NCBI GenBank assembly: GCA_902463905.1
Contig: CABQHF010000003.1
Span: 1 to 27,228 of the forward strand
Direction: 5' to 3'
Length of the DNA stretch: 27,228 bases
Origin: an uncultured Faecalibacterium sp.
Lineage (GTDB): Bacteria; Bacillota; Clostridia; Oscillospirales; Ruminococcaceae
Part shown: positions 8,212 through 15,513 of the stretch, piece by piece
How positions within the stretch are numbered: position 1 is the stretch's first letter
Layout of the letters: every line of letters starts with the position of its first letter
Program-made: the position numbers and the translations under genes
Notes under the pieces: model-generated
What the model was told of the DNA's origin: nothing
What the model saw: the letters and a program-made list of their open reading frames with translations, nothing else
Database searches by the model: none

Positions 8212-8240
8212 GCATATTTTCCGGCCCAGAGACATACCGT
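8212..8240 (+). promoter_or_regulatory. Sigma-E-like promoter of the SPOCS-LysM gene
   Basis: GCATATT (8212-8218) fits the sigma-E -35 consensus KMATATT at every position. After a 14-base spacer, CATACCGT (8233-8240) matches the -10 consensus CATACAHT at six of eight positions, including the CATAC core. Transcription would start near 8247, about 28 bases before the ATG and just before the AAAGGAG ribosome site. It lies right after a terminator, where a new promoter is needed, and no sigma-A promoter is seen. SipL of C. difficile is a sigma-E-dependent gene, which agrees. Confidence 0.62.
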
Positions 8241-8274
8241 GTGGTAGAAGCGGACAGGGAAAGGAGCATTTTGC

Positions 8275-9795
8275 ATGGAGCTGAAGATTTTTCGGGACAC
8301 GATGCCGCAGGCGGGCACGGTGTGCACCGTCCGGGCAGAACTCCCGCTGGAGACCGAGATCCTGGTCTCAGACTATCTGCCGCCGGTGTTCAAGCTGGTC
8401 AAGTGCTTTGCAAAGCCGGTCATTCTGCAAAAGCAGCTGCAGCCGGGGCGGCTGACGCTGGAGGGCTATCTGCGCTGCACAGTGTATTATCAGGGCGAGG
8501 AGGGCGCAGGCCTCTGCCAGACCGAGCAGAAACTGCCCTTTACCAAACAGCTGGAACTGCCGGAATTCTCTTTCACGGCCTGGACAGCCGTGGTGGAGGG
8601 GCAGACTGAATACCTCAACAGCCGGGTGGTCAACCCGCGCCGGATGGAGATCCGAGGTGCCGTGGGGCTGGTGGTGACGGTGCGCACCCAGGATAAAGCT
8701 GAGGTGATCACCGCGCTGGCCGACGGCGGTATCGAACAGCAGCTTGACACCCTGCAGGGTGTGCGCAGCGTTGCGGTGCTGGATAAACTGATCACTGCCG
8801 AAGGGGAGCTTGCATTCCCCGGCACCCCGGCCGCCGTGCTGGATATTACGGGGACCGCCTCCGCACGGGAGGTGAAACTGCTGACCGGAAAGGCCGTGGT
8901 CAAGGGTGAGGTGCAGGTGCAGTGTGCCTGGCGCGCTGAGCAGGAAACCGAACTGCAGAGCCTTGGCACGACCCTGCCGTTCCAGCAGGTGCTGGACGTG
9001 GACGGGCTGACCGAGGATTGCCAGTGCCTGTGTGTCGTGGAGCCGGTGGGCTTCTCGCTGACGGAGGGCCAGCAGGATGCGGCAAACACTTTGTCAGCCA
9101 GTCTGATGCTGCATCTGCGGGTCTGGCGTAGCTACCAGCTGCAGTATGCGGCAGACGCATTTTCCACCCGGTTTGAAACGGAACTCGTCCCGCAGGAGCT
9201 GGCCGCCGAAGAGCTGGTCTGCATGCTGGATGCTGCCACGACCGTTTCCGGTTCCGGCCCGCTGCCGGATGCCGGGGCACAGCTGCGTGCCTGTTTTGTC
9301 ACCTATGGGCCTGCCAGCATCTCGCCACAGGGCAGCGGCTGGACCCTGACGGCCCGTGCCACCGCCACTGCCTTTGCGGAGAACAGCCTGGGCGAGCTGG
9401 AAAGCTATGAAAAAGCATTGGAGCTGGCCGTTCCCATCCCGACCGAGGTGCCCGCCGGGATGCAGCTGCAGCCGGAATGTTGGCTGAGCACCGACAGTGT
9501 ACAGTGCACCTGCACCGGTGGGACCCTTACGGTAAACATTACCGCACGGGCCGAGGGTGCCATTCTGGGGCGCAGTGTCCGGCAGGGCATCGGCAGCATC
9601 ACACTGGGGGAGGAACTTACCCCCTCAGACCCGGAGGTCACCCTGCGCATCTACTATGCACAGGCCGGGGAGGCCCTCTTCGATATCGCGCGGAGGTTCC
9701 ATGTACCGCCAGCCCAGATGCTGGCCGCAAATGGGCTGGATCCCGACACCCGCGTGCTGCCCCAGGCACAGCATTTCCTGGTACCGGGCATCTGA
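8275..9795 (+). CDS. sipL: SPOCS (DUF3794) and LysM domain protein, SipL-like
   Basis: Likely spore-coat morphogenesis protein. The 506 residues have an N-terminal SPOCS/DUF3794 unit (about 15-105, with ELPLETEILVSDYLPPVFKL and LEGYLRCTVYY), a second SPOCS-like unit (about 200-265, KGEVQVQCAWRAE), a more divergent third unit (about 350-440), and a C-terminal LysM domain (about 458-506, YYAQAGEALFDIARRF and a closing VPG). This is the layout of SipL of C. difficile, whose LysM domain binds SpoIVA. There is no signal peptide or membrane helix, as expected for a mother-cell cytosolic protein. An AAAGGAG site precedes the ATG. Location next to spoVM and a sigma-E-like promoter supports the call. 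Other SPOCS-LysM proteins exist, so orthology to SipL is probable, not certain. Confidence 0.78.
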   Translation: MELKIFRDTMPQAGTVCTVRAELPLETEILVSDYLPPVFKLVKCFAKPVILQKQLQPGRLTLEGYLRCTVYYQGEEGAGLCQTEQKLPFTKQLELPEFSFTAWTAVVEGQTEYLNSRVVNPRRMEIRGAVGLVVTVRTQDKAEVITALADGGIEQQLDTLQGVRSVAVLDKLITAEGELAFPGTPAAVLDITGTASAREVKLLTGKAVVKGEVQVQCAWRAEQETELQSLGTTLPFQQVLDVDGLTEDCQCLCVVEPVGFSLTEGQQDAANTLSASLMLHLRVWRSYQLQYAADAFSTRFETELVPQELAAEELVCMLDAATTVSGSGPLPDAGAQLRACFVTYGPASISPQGSGWTLTARATATAFAENSLGELESYEKALELAVPIPTEVPAGMQLQPECWLSTDSVQCTCTGGTLTVNITARAEGAILGRSVRQGIGSITLGEELTPSDPEVTLRIYYAQAGEALFDIARRFHVPPAQMLAANGLDPDTRVLPQAQHFLVPGI

Positions 9796-9807
9796 TCGGA
9801 TCAAAAG

Positions 9808-9851
9808 GCACAGGCGTTGCTCTCTCAAAAGCAGTGCCTGTGCTCTTTTTT
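9808..9851 (+). terminator. Intrinsic terminator after the SPOCS-LysM gene
   Basis: GCACAGGC (9808-9815) pairs with GCCTGTGC (9836-9843), and inside it TGCT pairs with AGCA. The stem is followed by TCTTTTTT. It makes the SPOCS-LysM gene a single-gene transcript. Confidence 0.88.
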
Positions 9852-9952
9852 GCCGGACACCCTTGCAGGACAAGCGGCCGGCCCCAAACAGAATTTTATG
9901 CCTGCTATAAAATTTTTTGAGCGTTTTTATCACAAAAATTGTTGCAAGGGCC

Positions 9953-9981
9953 TTTTCTCCGGCCCGGCGGTGGAGTATAAT
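9953..9981 (+). promoter_or_regulatory. Probable promoter of azlCD
   Basis: A perfect -10 TATAAT is at 9976-9981 with a purine-rich start region downstream. The best -35 at 17 bases (TTTTCT, 9953-9958) is poor; TTGCAA at 9942-9947 looks better but is 28 bases away. A short inverted repeat GGGCC/GGCCC (9948-9965) covers the -35 area, which could be an operator or could explain activator dependence. The regulator is unknown. Confidence 0.55.
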
Positions 9982-10017
9982 AGACAATGTTTGGAACAGG
10001 AAAGGAGCAACATCAAC

Positions 10018-10797
10018 ATGGAAACAAGCAATTCGCTTCTGGATGCGGATATCATCCGGGAGCAGAAGCCTGTCTGGGCCTTCAGCCGCAAGGTGTTCTG
10101 TGAAGGCATGCGGGACGGCGTTCCCATTGCACTGGGCTATTTTGCCGTGTCCTTCTCGCTGGGCATTGCAGCCCGCAAGGCAGGCTTTACCCCCTTTCAG
10201 GGCTTTCTGGCAAGCCTGCTGAACAATGCTTCGGCCGGCGAATACGCCGCGTTTGCACTGATCATGAGCGGTGCCAGTTATTTTCAGGTGGCAGTGATCA
10301 CCCTCATCGCCAATGCACGCTATCTGCTCATGAGCTGCGCGCTGGCCCAGCGGTTTGCGCCGGGCACGCCCTTCTGGCACAGGCTGGTCATCGGCTATGA
10401 CGTCACGGACGAGCTGTTCGGCATCACCATTGCACGGTCCGACAGCCTGAACCCATATTATACCTATGGAGCCATCCTGCTGGCGGCTCCGGCCTGGGCC
10501 TCCGGTACGGCGTTCGGCATCATCGCAGGCAACCTGTTGCCGCTGCGCGTGGTCAGTGCCCTGAGCGTTGCACTGTACGGCATGTTCCTTGCCATCATCA
10601 TCCCGCCCGCCCGCAAGGATAAGGTGGTGGCCGTACTGGTTGCCATCAGCTTTGCACTGAGTTTTGCCTGCAATTATCTGCCGGACGTCTCGGCGCTTTC
10701 GGACGGCACCCGAACCATCCTGCTCACGGTGCTCATCTCCAGTGCAGCGGCGGTGCTGTTCCCGGTCAAGGGTCAGGAGGCAGAACATGACGCATAA
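10018..10797 (+). CDS. azlC: Branched-chain amino acid exporter, large subunit AzlC
   Basis: Integral membrane subunit of the AzlCD/LIV-E exporter, which expels branched-chain amino acids and toxic analogues such as 4-azaleucine. The ATG at 10018 follows AAAGGAG by ten bases. The 259 residues include the family elements EGMRDGVPIALGYFAVSFSLG near the N-terminus and the ANARYLLMS segment (NARHxLM in relatives), with several hydrophobic helices. It overlaps azlD by 11 bases. No AzlB-type Lrp regulator is encoded beside it. Confidence 0.92.
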   Translation: METSNSLLDADIIREQKPVWAFSRKVFCEGMRDGVPIALGYFAVSFSLGIAARKAGFTPFQGFLASLLNNASAGEYAAFALIMSGASYFQVAVITLIANARYLLMSCALAQRFAPGTPFWHRLVIGYDVTDELFGITIARSDSLNPYYTYGAILLAAPAWASGTAFGIIAGNLLPLRVVSALSVALYGMFLAIIIPPARKDKVVAVLVAISFALSFACNYLPDVSALSDGTRTILLTVLISSAAAVLFPVKGQEAEHDA

Positions 10798-11092
10798 CAA
10801 TTACATCTACATCGCGGTCATGGCGCTGGTATCCTATGCGATCCGCATCCTGCCGCTCACGCTGATCCGCAAGCCCATCAAGAACCGGTTCATCCAGTCC
10901 TTTTTGTACTATGTGCCGTATGTGACGCTGGCCGTCATGACCTTCCCGGCCATTGTGCAGGCCACCCAGAGCCCGGCTGCCGGTGCGGTGGCACTGGTGA
11001 TCGGCATTGCTGCAGCCTGGTACGGAGCCAGCCTGTTCCAGGTAGCCGTGGCCTGCTGTGCCGTGGTCTTTGTGCTGGAATTCTTCATCTGA
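10787..11092 (+). CDS. azlD: Branched-chain amino acid exporter, small subunit AzlD
   Basis: Small partner membrane protein of AzlC. The 101 residues form about four hydrophobic helices with the conserved early pattern ALVSYAIRILPLTL. AGGAGG lies just before the ATG at 10787, inside the end of azlC, so translation is coupled. The pair shares one transcript from the promoter near 9976. Confidence 0.9.
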   Translation: MTHNNYIYIAVMALVSYAIRILPLTLIRKPIKNRFIQSFLYYVPYVTLAVMTFPAIVQATQSPAAGAVALVIGIAAAWYGASLFQVAVACCAVVFVLEFFI

Positions 11093-11097
11093 ACACC

Positions 11098-11141
11098 CTG
11101 CGCCCTGAAACAGATCACTGCTTTGGGGCGCAGCTGCTTTT
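11098..11141 (+). terminator. Possible weak terminator after azlD
   Basis: CTGCGCCC (11098-11105) pairs with GGGCGCAG (11126-11133) around a 20-base loop, followed by CTGCTTTTCC. The T-run is short, so termination may be partial. Confidence 0.5.
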
Positions 11142-11157
11142 CCTGCCCGCCAGGATA

Positions 11158-11166
11158 TGCTATACT
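11158..11166 (+). promoter_or_regulatory. Extended -10 promoter before the RmlD-like gene
   Basis: TGCTATACT (11158-11166) is an extended -10 (TG-N-TATACT). The region 17 bases upstream has no good -35. Transcription would begin near 11173, ahead of a GAGAGGAGG ribosome site. Confidence 0.55.
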
Positions 11167-11196
11167 GGCAGCAAAACAACGAGAGGAGGAACGCGG

Positions 11197-12039
11197 ATGG
11201 GACGCATTCTGATCACAGGCGGCGGGGGCTTTCTGGGCGCGCGCATCCTGCAGCAGGGGCTGGGGGATGCTGCCCTCTGCAGCCTGCCCGGCGGTTTTCT
11301 GGCCAAGGCCGGAGAGCTGGAAGTTACAGAAGCCATCCGGAAATTGCAGCCCACGGCCATCGTGCACACGGCGGCCTTGTCGGACACCGGCTACTGTGCA
11401 CAGCACCCGGAAGAAGCCTGGCGCGCCAATGTACAGCTGCCGGTCTGGGTGGCAAAGGCCGCTCATGCAGCCGGTGCAAAGTTGCTGGCCTTCAGCTCCG
11501 ATCAGGTCTATGCCGGGGTCACACAGCCCGGCCCGTTGCCGGAAACGCTGCCCTTACAGCCTGCCAACGTATACGGCCGCTATAAGCTGGAAATGGAGCA
11601 GCGTGTGCTGGAACTCTGCCCGGACGCTGTGCTGCTGCGGGCCAGCTGGATGTATGACCTGCCGGGCTGCGGCCTGCCCATCCGGGGCAACCTGCCGCTG
11701 AACCTCTGGCGCGCCGCCCTGCACGGAACCCCGGTGTGCGTTTCCCGGAACGACTACCGGGGTGTGACCTACGTCCGGCAGGTCATCACGAATCTGGTAC
11801 CGGCATTGGGCCTGCCCGGCGGGGTGTACAACTTTGGCAGCTCCAACACCGAAAACATGGTGCGCACCGTGCAGCAGTTCGCACAGAAAATGGGTATCCG
11901 GGTACAGATCGAAGCGGCCGACTGGCCGCGCAACCTGACCATGGACGGCAGCAGGCTGGCCAGCGCCGGCATCCGTTTTGATACCACGCAGCAGGGTATC
12001 CGTCGATGCCTGCACGATTACGGCTTAGCCAGCCGATAA
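11197..12039 (+). CDS. RmlD-like NAD(P)-dependent sugar-nucleotide reductase
   Basis: Extended short-chain dehydrogenase/reductase of the dTDP-4-dehydrorhamnose reductase (RmlD) family. The 280 residues start with a Rossmann loop TGGGGFLG (7-14), have the Ser region FSSDQVY (99-105) and the catalytic YGRYK (Y126, K130). RmlD reduces the last step of dTDP-rhamnose synthesis, but no rmlA, rmlB, rmlC or glycosyltransferase gene is nearby, so the substrate here is unknown and could be another 4-keto sugar or a MAT2B-like regulatory role. It is followed 14 bases later by a DUF1653 gene, probably on the same transcript. Confidence 0.8.
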   Translation: MGRILITGGGGFLGARILQQGLGDAALCSLPGGFLAKAGELEVTEAIRKLQPTAIVHTAALSDTGYCAQHPEEAWRANVQLPVWVAKAAHAAGAKLLAFSSDQVYAGVTQPGPLPETLPLQPANVYGRYKLEMEQRVLELCPDAVLLRASWMYDLPGCGLPIRGNLPLNLWRAALHGTPVCVSRNDYRGVTYVRQVITNLVPALGLPGGVYNFGSSNTENMVRTVQQFAQKMGIRVQIEAADWPRNLTMDGSRLASAGIRFDTTQQGIRRCLHDYGLASR

Positions 12040-12053
12040 AAGGAGAGAACACG

Positions 12054-12278
12054 ATGAGTGAAGAGATCCGGCCGGGACGCTACCGGCATTTCAAGGGCAG
12101 GGAATACGAGGTGCTGGGTGTTGCCCGCCACAGCGAAACGGAAGAAGAATATGTGGTCTACCGCCAGCTGTACGGCGAGCACGGCCTGTGGGTGCGCCCC
12201 GCCTCCATGTGGAACGAACTGGTCACCCGCGACGGCAATACCCAGCGACGGTTCACCTATGTGGGCGAGGAAGCCTGA
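12054..12278 (+). CDS. DUF1653 domain protein
   Basis: A 74-residue protein that is almost entirely one DUF1653 domain: RPGRYRHFKGREYEVLGVA, then YVVYRQLYG, then WVRPASMWNE and RFTYVGEE. The family is common in bacteria, often as a single-domain protein; its biochemical role is not established. The ATG at 12054 follows AAAGGAGAG; a longer in-frame start at 12006 would overlap the previous gene and lacks such a site. A long hairpin terminator lies 58 bases downstream. Confidence 0.85.
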   Translation: MSEEIRPGRYRHFKGREYEVLGVARHSETEEEYVVYRQLYGEHGLWVRPASMWNELVTRDGNTQRRFTYVGEEA

Positions 12279-12336
12279 TGTGCGGACAAAGAAATTGTAA
12301 AATCTCTGTATCGCACAAAAACTGAAAAAACTCTAG

Positions 12337-12409
12337 AAAAAAGCAGGGGATTCTGCGCGAAACCAGTCCATTCCGGGTGGAAGCGTGCGCGGAAAACCGC
12401 TGCTTTTTT
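12337..12409 (+). terminator. Long structured terminator (possible small RNA)
   Basis: AAAAAAGCAG (12337-12346) pairs perfectly with CTGCTTTTTT (12400-12409). Inside, TTCTGCGCG (12351-12359) pairs with TGCGCGGAA (12386-12394) with two G-T wobbles, and TCCA (12367-12370) pairs with TGGA (12378-12381). The T-run ends the + strand hairpin and the matching A-run would serve the minus strand, so it may act in both directions. It is longer than a usual terminator at 73 bases. Confidence 0.75.
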
Positions 12410-12475
12410 GCTGTCTCTGACCCGGAAACGACCATCGGGCAATGTTGCAGCCGTTCATGGAAAAGTCATACTTAA

Positions 12476-12504
12476 TTTACAACATTTTTCATTTTTGCTA
12501 TAAT
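12476..12504 (+). promoter_or_regulatory. Strong sigma-A promoter of the NCS2 permease
   Basis: TTTACA (12476-12481), a 17-base spacer, and TATAAT (12499-12504) with an extended TGC in front. Transcription would start near 12511, leaving a leader of about 60 bases. No purine-riboswitch core is recognisable in that leader or upstream. Confidence 0.88.
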
Positions 12505-12569
12505 GAATCCGCTTTTTGCAAAGCAATGAAAACATCAAAAACATTCAACGATTGAGGAGAGTGGAACGT

Positions 12570-13967
12570 TTGAAGGAAGTTAAGCTGGAAGAAGCTGCGT
12601 ATCAGTTTGACGGTAAAATGTCGCTGAAGCAGGCCATCCCCCTGGGTCTGCAGCACGTCTGCGCTATGTTCGTGGGCAACCTGACCCCGCTGCTGATCAT
12701 CACCAGTGCCTGCGGCATTGCAGGTGGTGAGTTTGCAGACCTGCAGGTCACCCTGCTGCAGAGTGCCATGTTCGTGGCAGGTGTGGTCACCCTGGTGCAG
12801 CTGTTCACCGTCGGACCCGTGGGCGGCGGCGTGCCCATCATCATGGGTACCAGCTCCGGTTTTATCGGGGTGTTCAACAGTGTGGTAGGCACCATGGGCG
12901 GCGGTGTGCTGGCCTACGGTGCCATCATGGGTGCCTCCATCATTGGCGGCATTTTTGAGAGCGTGCTGGGCTTCTTCCTGAAGCCGCTGCGCAAGTTCTT
13001 CCCGCCGGTGGTTACGGGTACCGTGGTGCTTTCCATCGGTCTGTCGCTGATCTCCGTGGGCATCAACTCCTTTGGCGGCGGCAACAAGGCCAAGGACTTC
13101 GGCTCCATGGAAAACCTGCTGCTGGCTCTGTTCGTTCTGGTGGTCATCCTGATCTTCAAGCACTGGACCACCGGCTTCCTCAGCTCTTCCGCCATCCTCA
13201 TCGGCATTCTGGCCGGTTATGTGGCAGCCTTTGTCATGGGCTTTGTGCTGCCCACCACCGGTGTCACCGCCGATGGCGTGGAGTTCACCAAGGCATGGGT
13301 GTTGAACTGGAGCAAGGTGGCTGACGCCTCCTGGTTTGCCATGCCCAAGCTCATGCCCGTAAAGGTCGTGTTCGATATGCGCGCTATCCTGCCGGTGCTG
13401 ATCATGTTCATCGTCACCGCTGTGGAGACCGTAGGCGATATCTCCGGCGTTATGGAGGGCGGCATGAGCCGTGAGCCCTCTGACAAGGAGCTGTCCGGCG
13501 GCATCATTTGCGACGGTCTGGGCTCCTCCTTTGCCGCTCTGTTCGGCGTGCTGCCCAACACCTCCTTCAGCCAGAACGTGGGTCTGGTGGCCATGACTAA
13601 GGTGGTCAACCGGATGGCTCTGGCTTCCGGTGCCGTCTTTCTGATCCTGTGCGGTCTGATCCCCAAGCTGGGTGCTCTGATCTCCATCATGCCCCAGGCT
13701 GTCCTGGGCGGTGCTGCCGTTATGATGTTCTCGTCCATCGTGGTCAGCGGCATCCAGCTCATCACCAAGGAGCAGATGACCCCCCGGCACCTGACCATCG
13801 TGTCGGTGGCCCTGGGCGTGGGCTACGGCATGGGTGCCAACAGCGGCATCCTGGCCAACGCTCCCCAGGCCCTGCAGCTGATCTGCGGCGAGTCCGGCAT
13901 CGTTCCGGCTGCCTTCGTAGCCATCCTGCTGAACGTCCTGCTGCCCAAGAACGATCAGGCAGAGTAA
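12570..13967 (+). CDS. NCS2-family nucleobase (xanthine/uracil-type) permease
   Basis: Proton-coupled membrane transporter for purines or related bases. From a TTG start at 12570, preceded by GAGGAG, the protein has 465 residues. An in-frame TTG at 12516 is only a few bases from the predicted transcription start and has no ribosome site. The NCS2 signature QNVGLVAMTK (the [QEP]NxGxxxxT[RKG] motif) is present after PNTSFS, and many Gly-rich helices are visible. The neighbouring molybdenum hydroxylase genes suggest xanthine, hypoxanthine, urate or a similar heterocycle as substrate; the exact base cannot be read from the sequence. It runs convergent to mocA with only three bases between stop codons. 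Confidence 0.9.
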   Translation: MKEVKLEEAAYQFDGKMSLKQAIPLGLQHVCAMFVGNLTPLLIITSACGIAGGEFADLQVTLLQSAMFVAGVVTLVQLFTVGPVGGGVPIIMGTSSGFIGVFNSVVGTMGGGVLAYGAIMGASIIGGIFESVLGFFLKPLRKFFPPVVTGTVVLSIGLSLISVGINSFGGGNKAKDFGSMENLLLALFVLVVILIFKHWTTGFLSSSAILIGILAGYVAAFVMGFVLPTTGVTADGVEFTKAWVLNWSKVADASWFAMPKLMPVKVVFDMRAILPVLIMFIVTAVETVGDISGVMEGGMSREPSDKELSGGIICDGLGSSFAALFGVLPNTSFSQNVGLVAMTKVVNRMALASGAVFLILCGLIPKLGALISIMPQAVLGGAAVMMFSSIVVSGIQLITKEQMTPRHLTIVSVALGVGYGMGANSGILANAPQALQLICGESGIVPAAFVAILLNVLLPKNDQAE

Positions 13968-13970
13968 ATC

Positions 13971-14609
13971 TTATCCCTTTTCCCGGACAAGCGCTTCCAG
14001 CTGCGCCAGTGCGGCGGGCGTATCGGTGTCGGCCAGCTCTTCCGGCTGTGCGATACAGGCGGTATGCACCAGCGTCGGGTACTTGTGCAGTAGGACGCTG
14101 CCGCCCTTGCCCTCCGGCAGGGTGAGCAGCTCCGGGAAAAAGCCGTTGCTGAACAGAACGGGGCTTCCCACAAGGGGGTCCGGGCCGTTTCCGGCCGGGG
14201 CACCCAGACGGAAGATCACCCGTTCTGTTTCTTTTTGCGTCTGTGCAAAGGCCGTCAGCAGCTGGTCCACCGTAGCCCGGCGCAGCAGGGGCTGGTCCCC
14301 GGGCAAAAACATACACCCGGCCAGGTCTGGGCACCGTTCCAGCAGGGCCGCAAGCCCCAGCCGCACGGTGTCGTTCCGGCCGGGCAGATCGTGGAGCACT
14401 ACCGGGATGCCCTGGGCTTTACACAGCTCCTGCACCTGGGCGTGCCGGGTTACCACCACCCGCTCTGCCACCAAGGGAGTGTGGGTGGCGGCAAAGGCCC
14501 GGCACAGCAGCGGCTGCCCCCCAAAGGGAGCCAGCAGTTTGTTGCTGCCAAACCGGGTGCTGCGTCCGGAGGCCATGATCACACAGCCCACTGCAAAAGG
14601 TTGTTCCAT
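13971..14609 (-). CDS. mocA: Molybdenum cofactor cytidylyltransferase
   Basis: Joins CTP to Mo-molybdopterin to make molybdopterin cytosine dinucleotide, the cofactor form used by xanthine-dehydrogenase-type enzymes. The 212 residues start with the nucleotidyltransferase motif MASGRSTRFGSNKLLAPFGG, have the metal-binding LPGDQP, and a VGSPVLFS element typical of MocA/MobA relatives. It is the only long minus-strand gene in this region. Its start faces the FAD-subunit gene across a shared promoter region, and its product is needed by that operon. A GGGGCGG-type ribosome site precedes the ATG (14607-14609 on the + strand). Confidence 0.9.
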   Translation of the reverse strand: MEQPFAVGCVIMASGRSTRFGSNKLLAPFGGQPLLCRAFAATHTPLVAERVVVTRHAQVQELCKAQGIPVVLHDLPGRNDTVRLGLAALLERCPDLAGCMFLPGDQPLLRRATVDQLLTAFAQTQKETERVIFRLGAPAGNGPDPLVGSPVLFSNGFFPELLTLPEGKGGSVLLHKYPTLVHTACIAQPEELADTDTPAALAQLEALVREKG

Positions 14610-14644
14610 AACAAGACCGCCCCTTTTTCATGCGAATTTTCCCC

Positions 14645-14674
14645 ATTATACCCCAATCGAAGATTGAAACGCAA
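14645..14674 (-). promoter_or_regulatory. Promoter of mocA
   Basis: On the minus strand TTGCGT (14674-14669), an 18-base spacer, and a perfect TATAAT (14650-14645). Its -35 overlaps the -35 of the divergent hydroxylase-operon promoter by one base. Confidence 0.72.
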
Positions 14675-14693
14675 TCCGTGTCTGTGATAAAAT
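14664..14693 (+). promoter_or_regulatory. Promoter of the Se/Mo hydroxylase operon
   Basis: TTGAAA (14664-14669), an 18-base spacer, and TAAAAT (14688-14693). Transcription would start near 14700, 30 bases before the first gene. It overlaps the mocA promoter, so one regulator could control both. Confidence 0.65.
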
Positions 14694-14730
14694 AAAAGTA
14701 GAATGTGATAAAAAGGAGAGGGACCTGCAC

Positions 14731-15513
14731 ATGATGACGATCCGAGACTACAAACGGGCCGAAAGCCTGGAGGAAGCCTGGCAGCTGAACCAGAAAAAGC
14801 AAAACCGCATTCTGGGTGGCATGATCTGGCTGAAAATGGAGACCATCAACATCGGTACAGCCATCGACCTGTCCGGCCTGGGGCTGGACACCATTGAGGA
14901 GACCGACGAGGGCTTTTCCATCGGGGCCATGGTCACCCTGCGCCAGCTGGAGACCCACCCTGGCCTGGAAACCTACACCCATGGAGCCATCCGGGAAGCG
15001 CTGCGCCATATCGTGGGCGTGCAGCTGCGCAACCTGGCCACCGTCGGCGGCAGCATCTACAGCCGGTTCGGCTTTTCGGATGTGCTGACTTTGTTCCTGG
15101 CAATGGACTGCTCGGTGGAACTGTACAAAGGCGGCATCGTACCGCTGCGGGAGTACGCCCAGCGGCCCTATGACCGGGACATCGTGGTGCGGCTGCTGGT
15201 CAGAAAGGAAGCTGCTGATTACTGCTATCAGTCGGTGCGCAACAGCCAGACCGATATCCCGGTGCTCACCTGTGCCGCCGCACGGCTGGCAGATGGCAGC
15301 TACCGTTTCGCGGTGGGTGCCCGCCCGCTCAAGGCTGTGTTGTATGAGGAACCGGCGGCCCCGGCACAGAAGCTGGCCGAAGAAATCCAGAAACAGGTGG
15401 TCACCGGCTCCAATATGCGCGGCAGTGCCGAGTACCGCCGCCACCTGACCGGTGTGCTGGTGCGGCGTGCTGCCCAGGAACTGGAAAACCGTGCCGTACA
15501 GGAGGGAAATTAA
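14731..15513 (+). CDS. Xanthine-dehydrogenase-type FAD-binding subunit
   Basis: Medium subunit of a three-part molybdenum hydroxylase; it passes electrons from the 2Fe-2S centres through FAD to the final acceptor. The 260 residues carry the two FAD-binding elements of the CO dehydrogenase/xanthine dehydrogenase flavoprotein family: ILGGMIWL (27-34, usually AGGTD in relatives) and RNLATVGGSI (100-109). A C-terminal CODH-flavoprotein domain follows from about residue 165. An AAGGAGAG site precedes two adjacent ATG codons (14731 and 14734); either may be used. First gene of the selenium/molybdenum operon; its stop touches the ATG of the 2Fe-2S subunit. Confidence 0.92.
   Translation: MMTIRDYKRAESLEEAWQLNQKKQNRILGGMIWLKMETINIGTAIDLSGLGLDTIEETDEGFSIGAMVTLRQLETHPGLETYTHGAIREALRHIVGVQLRNLATVGGSIYSRFGFSDVLTLFLAMDCSVELYKGGIVPLREYAQRPYDRDIVVRLLVRKEAADYCYQSVRNSQTDIPVLTCAAARLADGSYRFAVGARPLKAVLYEEPAAPAQKLAEEIQKQVVTGSNMRGSAEYRRHLTGVLVRRAAQELENRAVQEGN

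Noticed and set aside
12410..12569. Purine riboswitch ahead of the NCS2 permease
   Set aside because: The conserved core loops of the purine riboswitch are not found, and the mapped promoter leaves only about 60 bases of leader.
12498..13790. Minus-strand open frame opposite the permease, rich in His, Asp and Gly
   Set aside because: The composition is the mirror of a hydrophobic membrane protein; no start signal.
14610..14730. Molybdenum-cofactor riboswitch ahead of the hydroxylase operon
   Set aside because: The leader after the predicted start is about 30 bases, too short for such an element.
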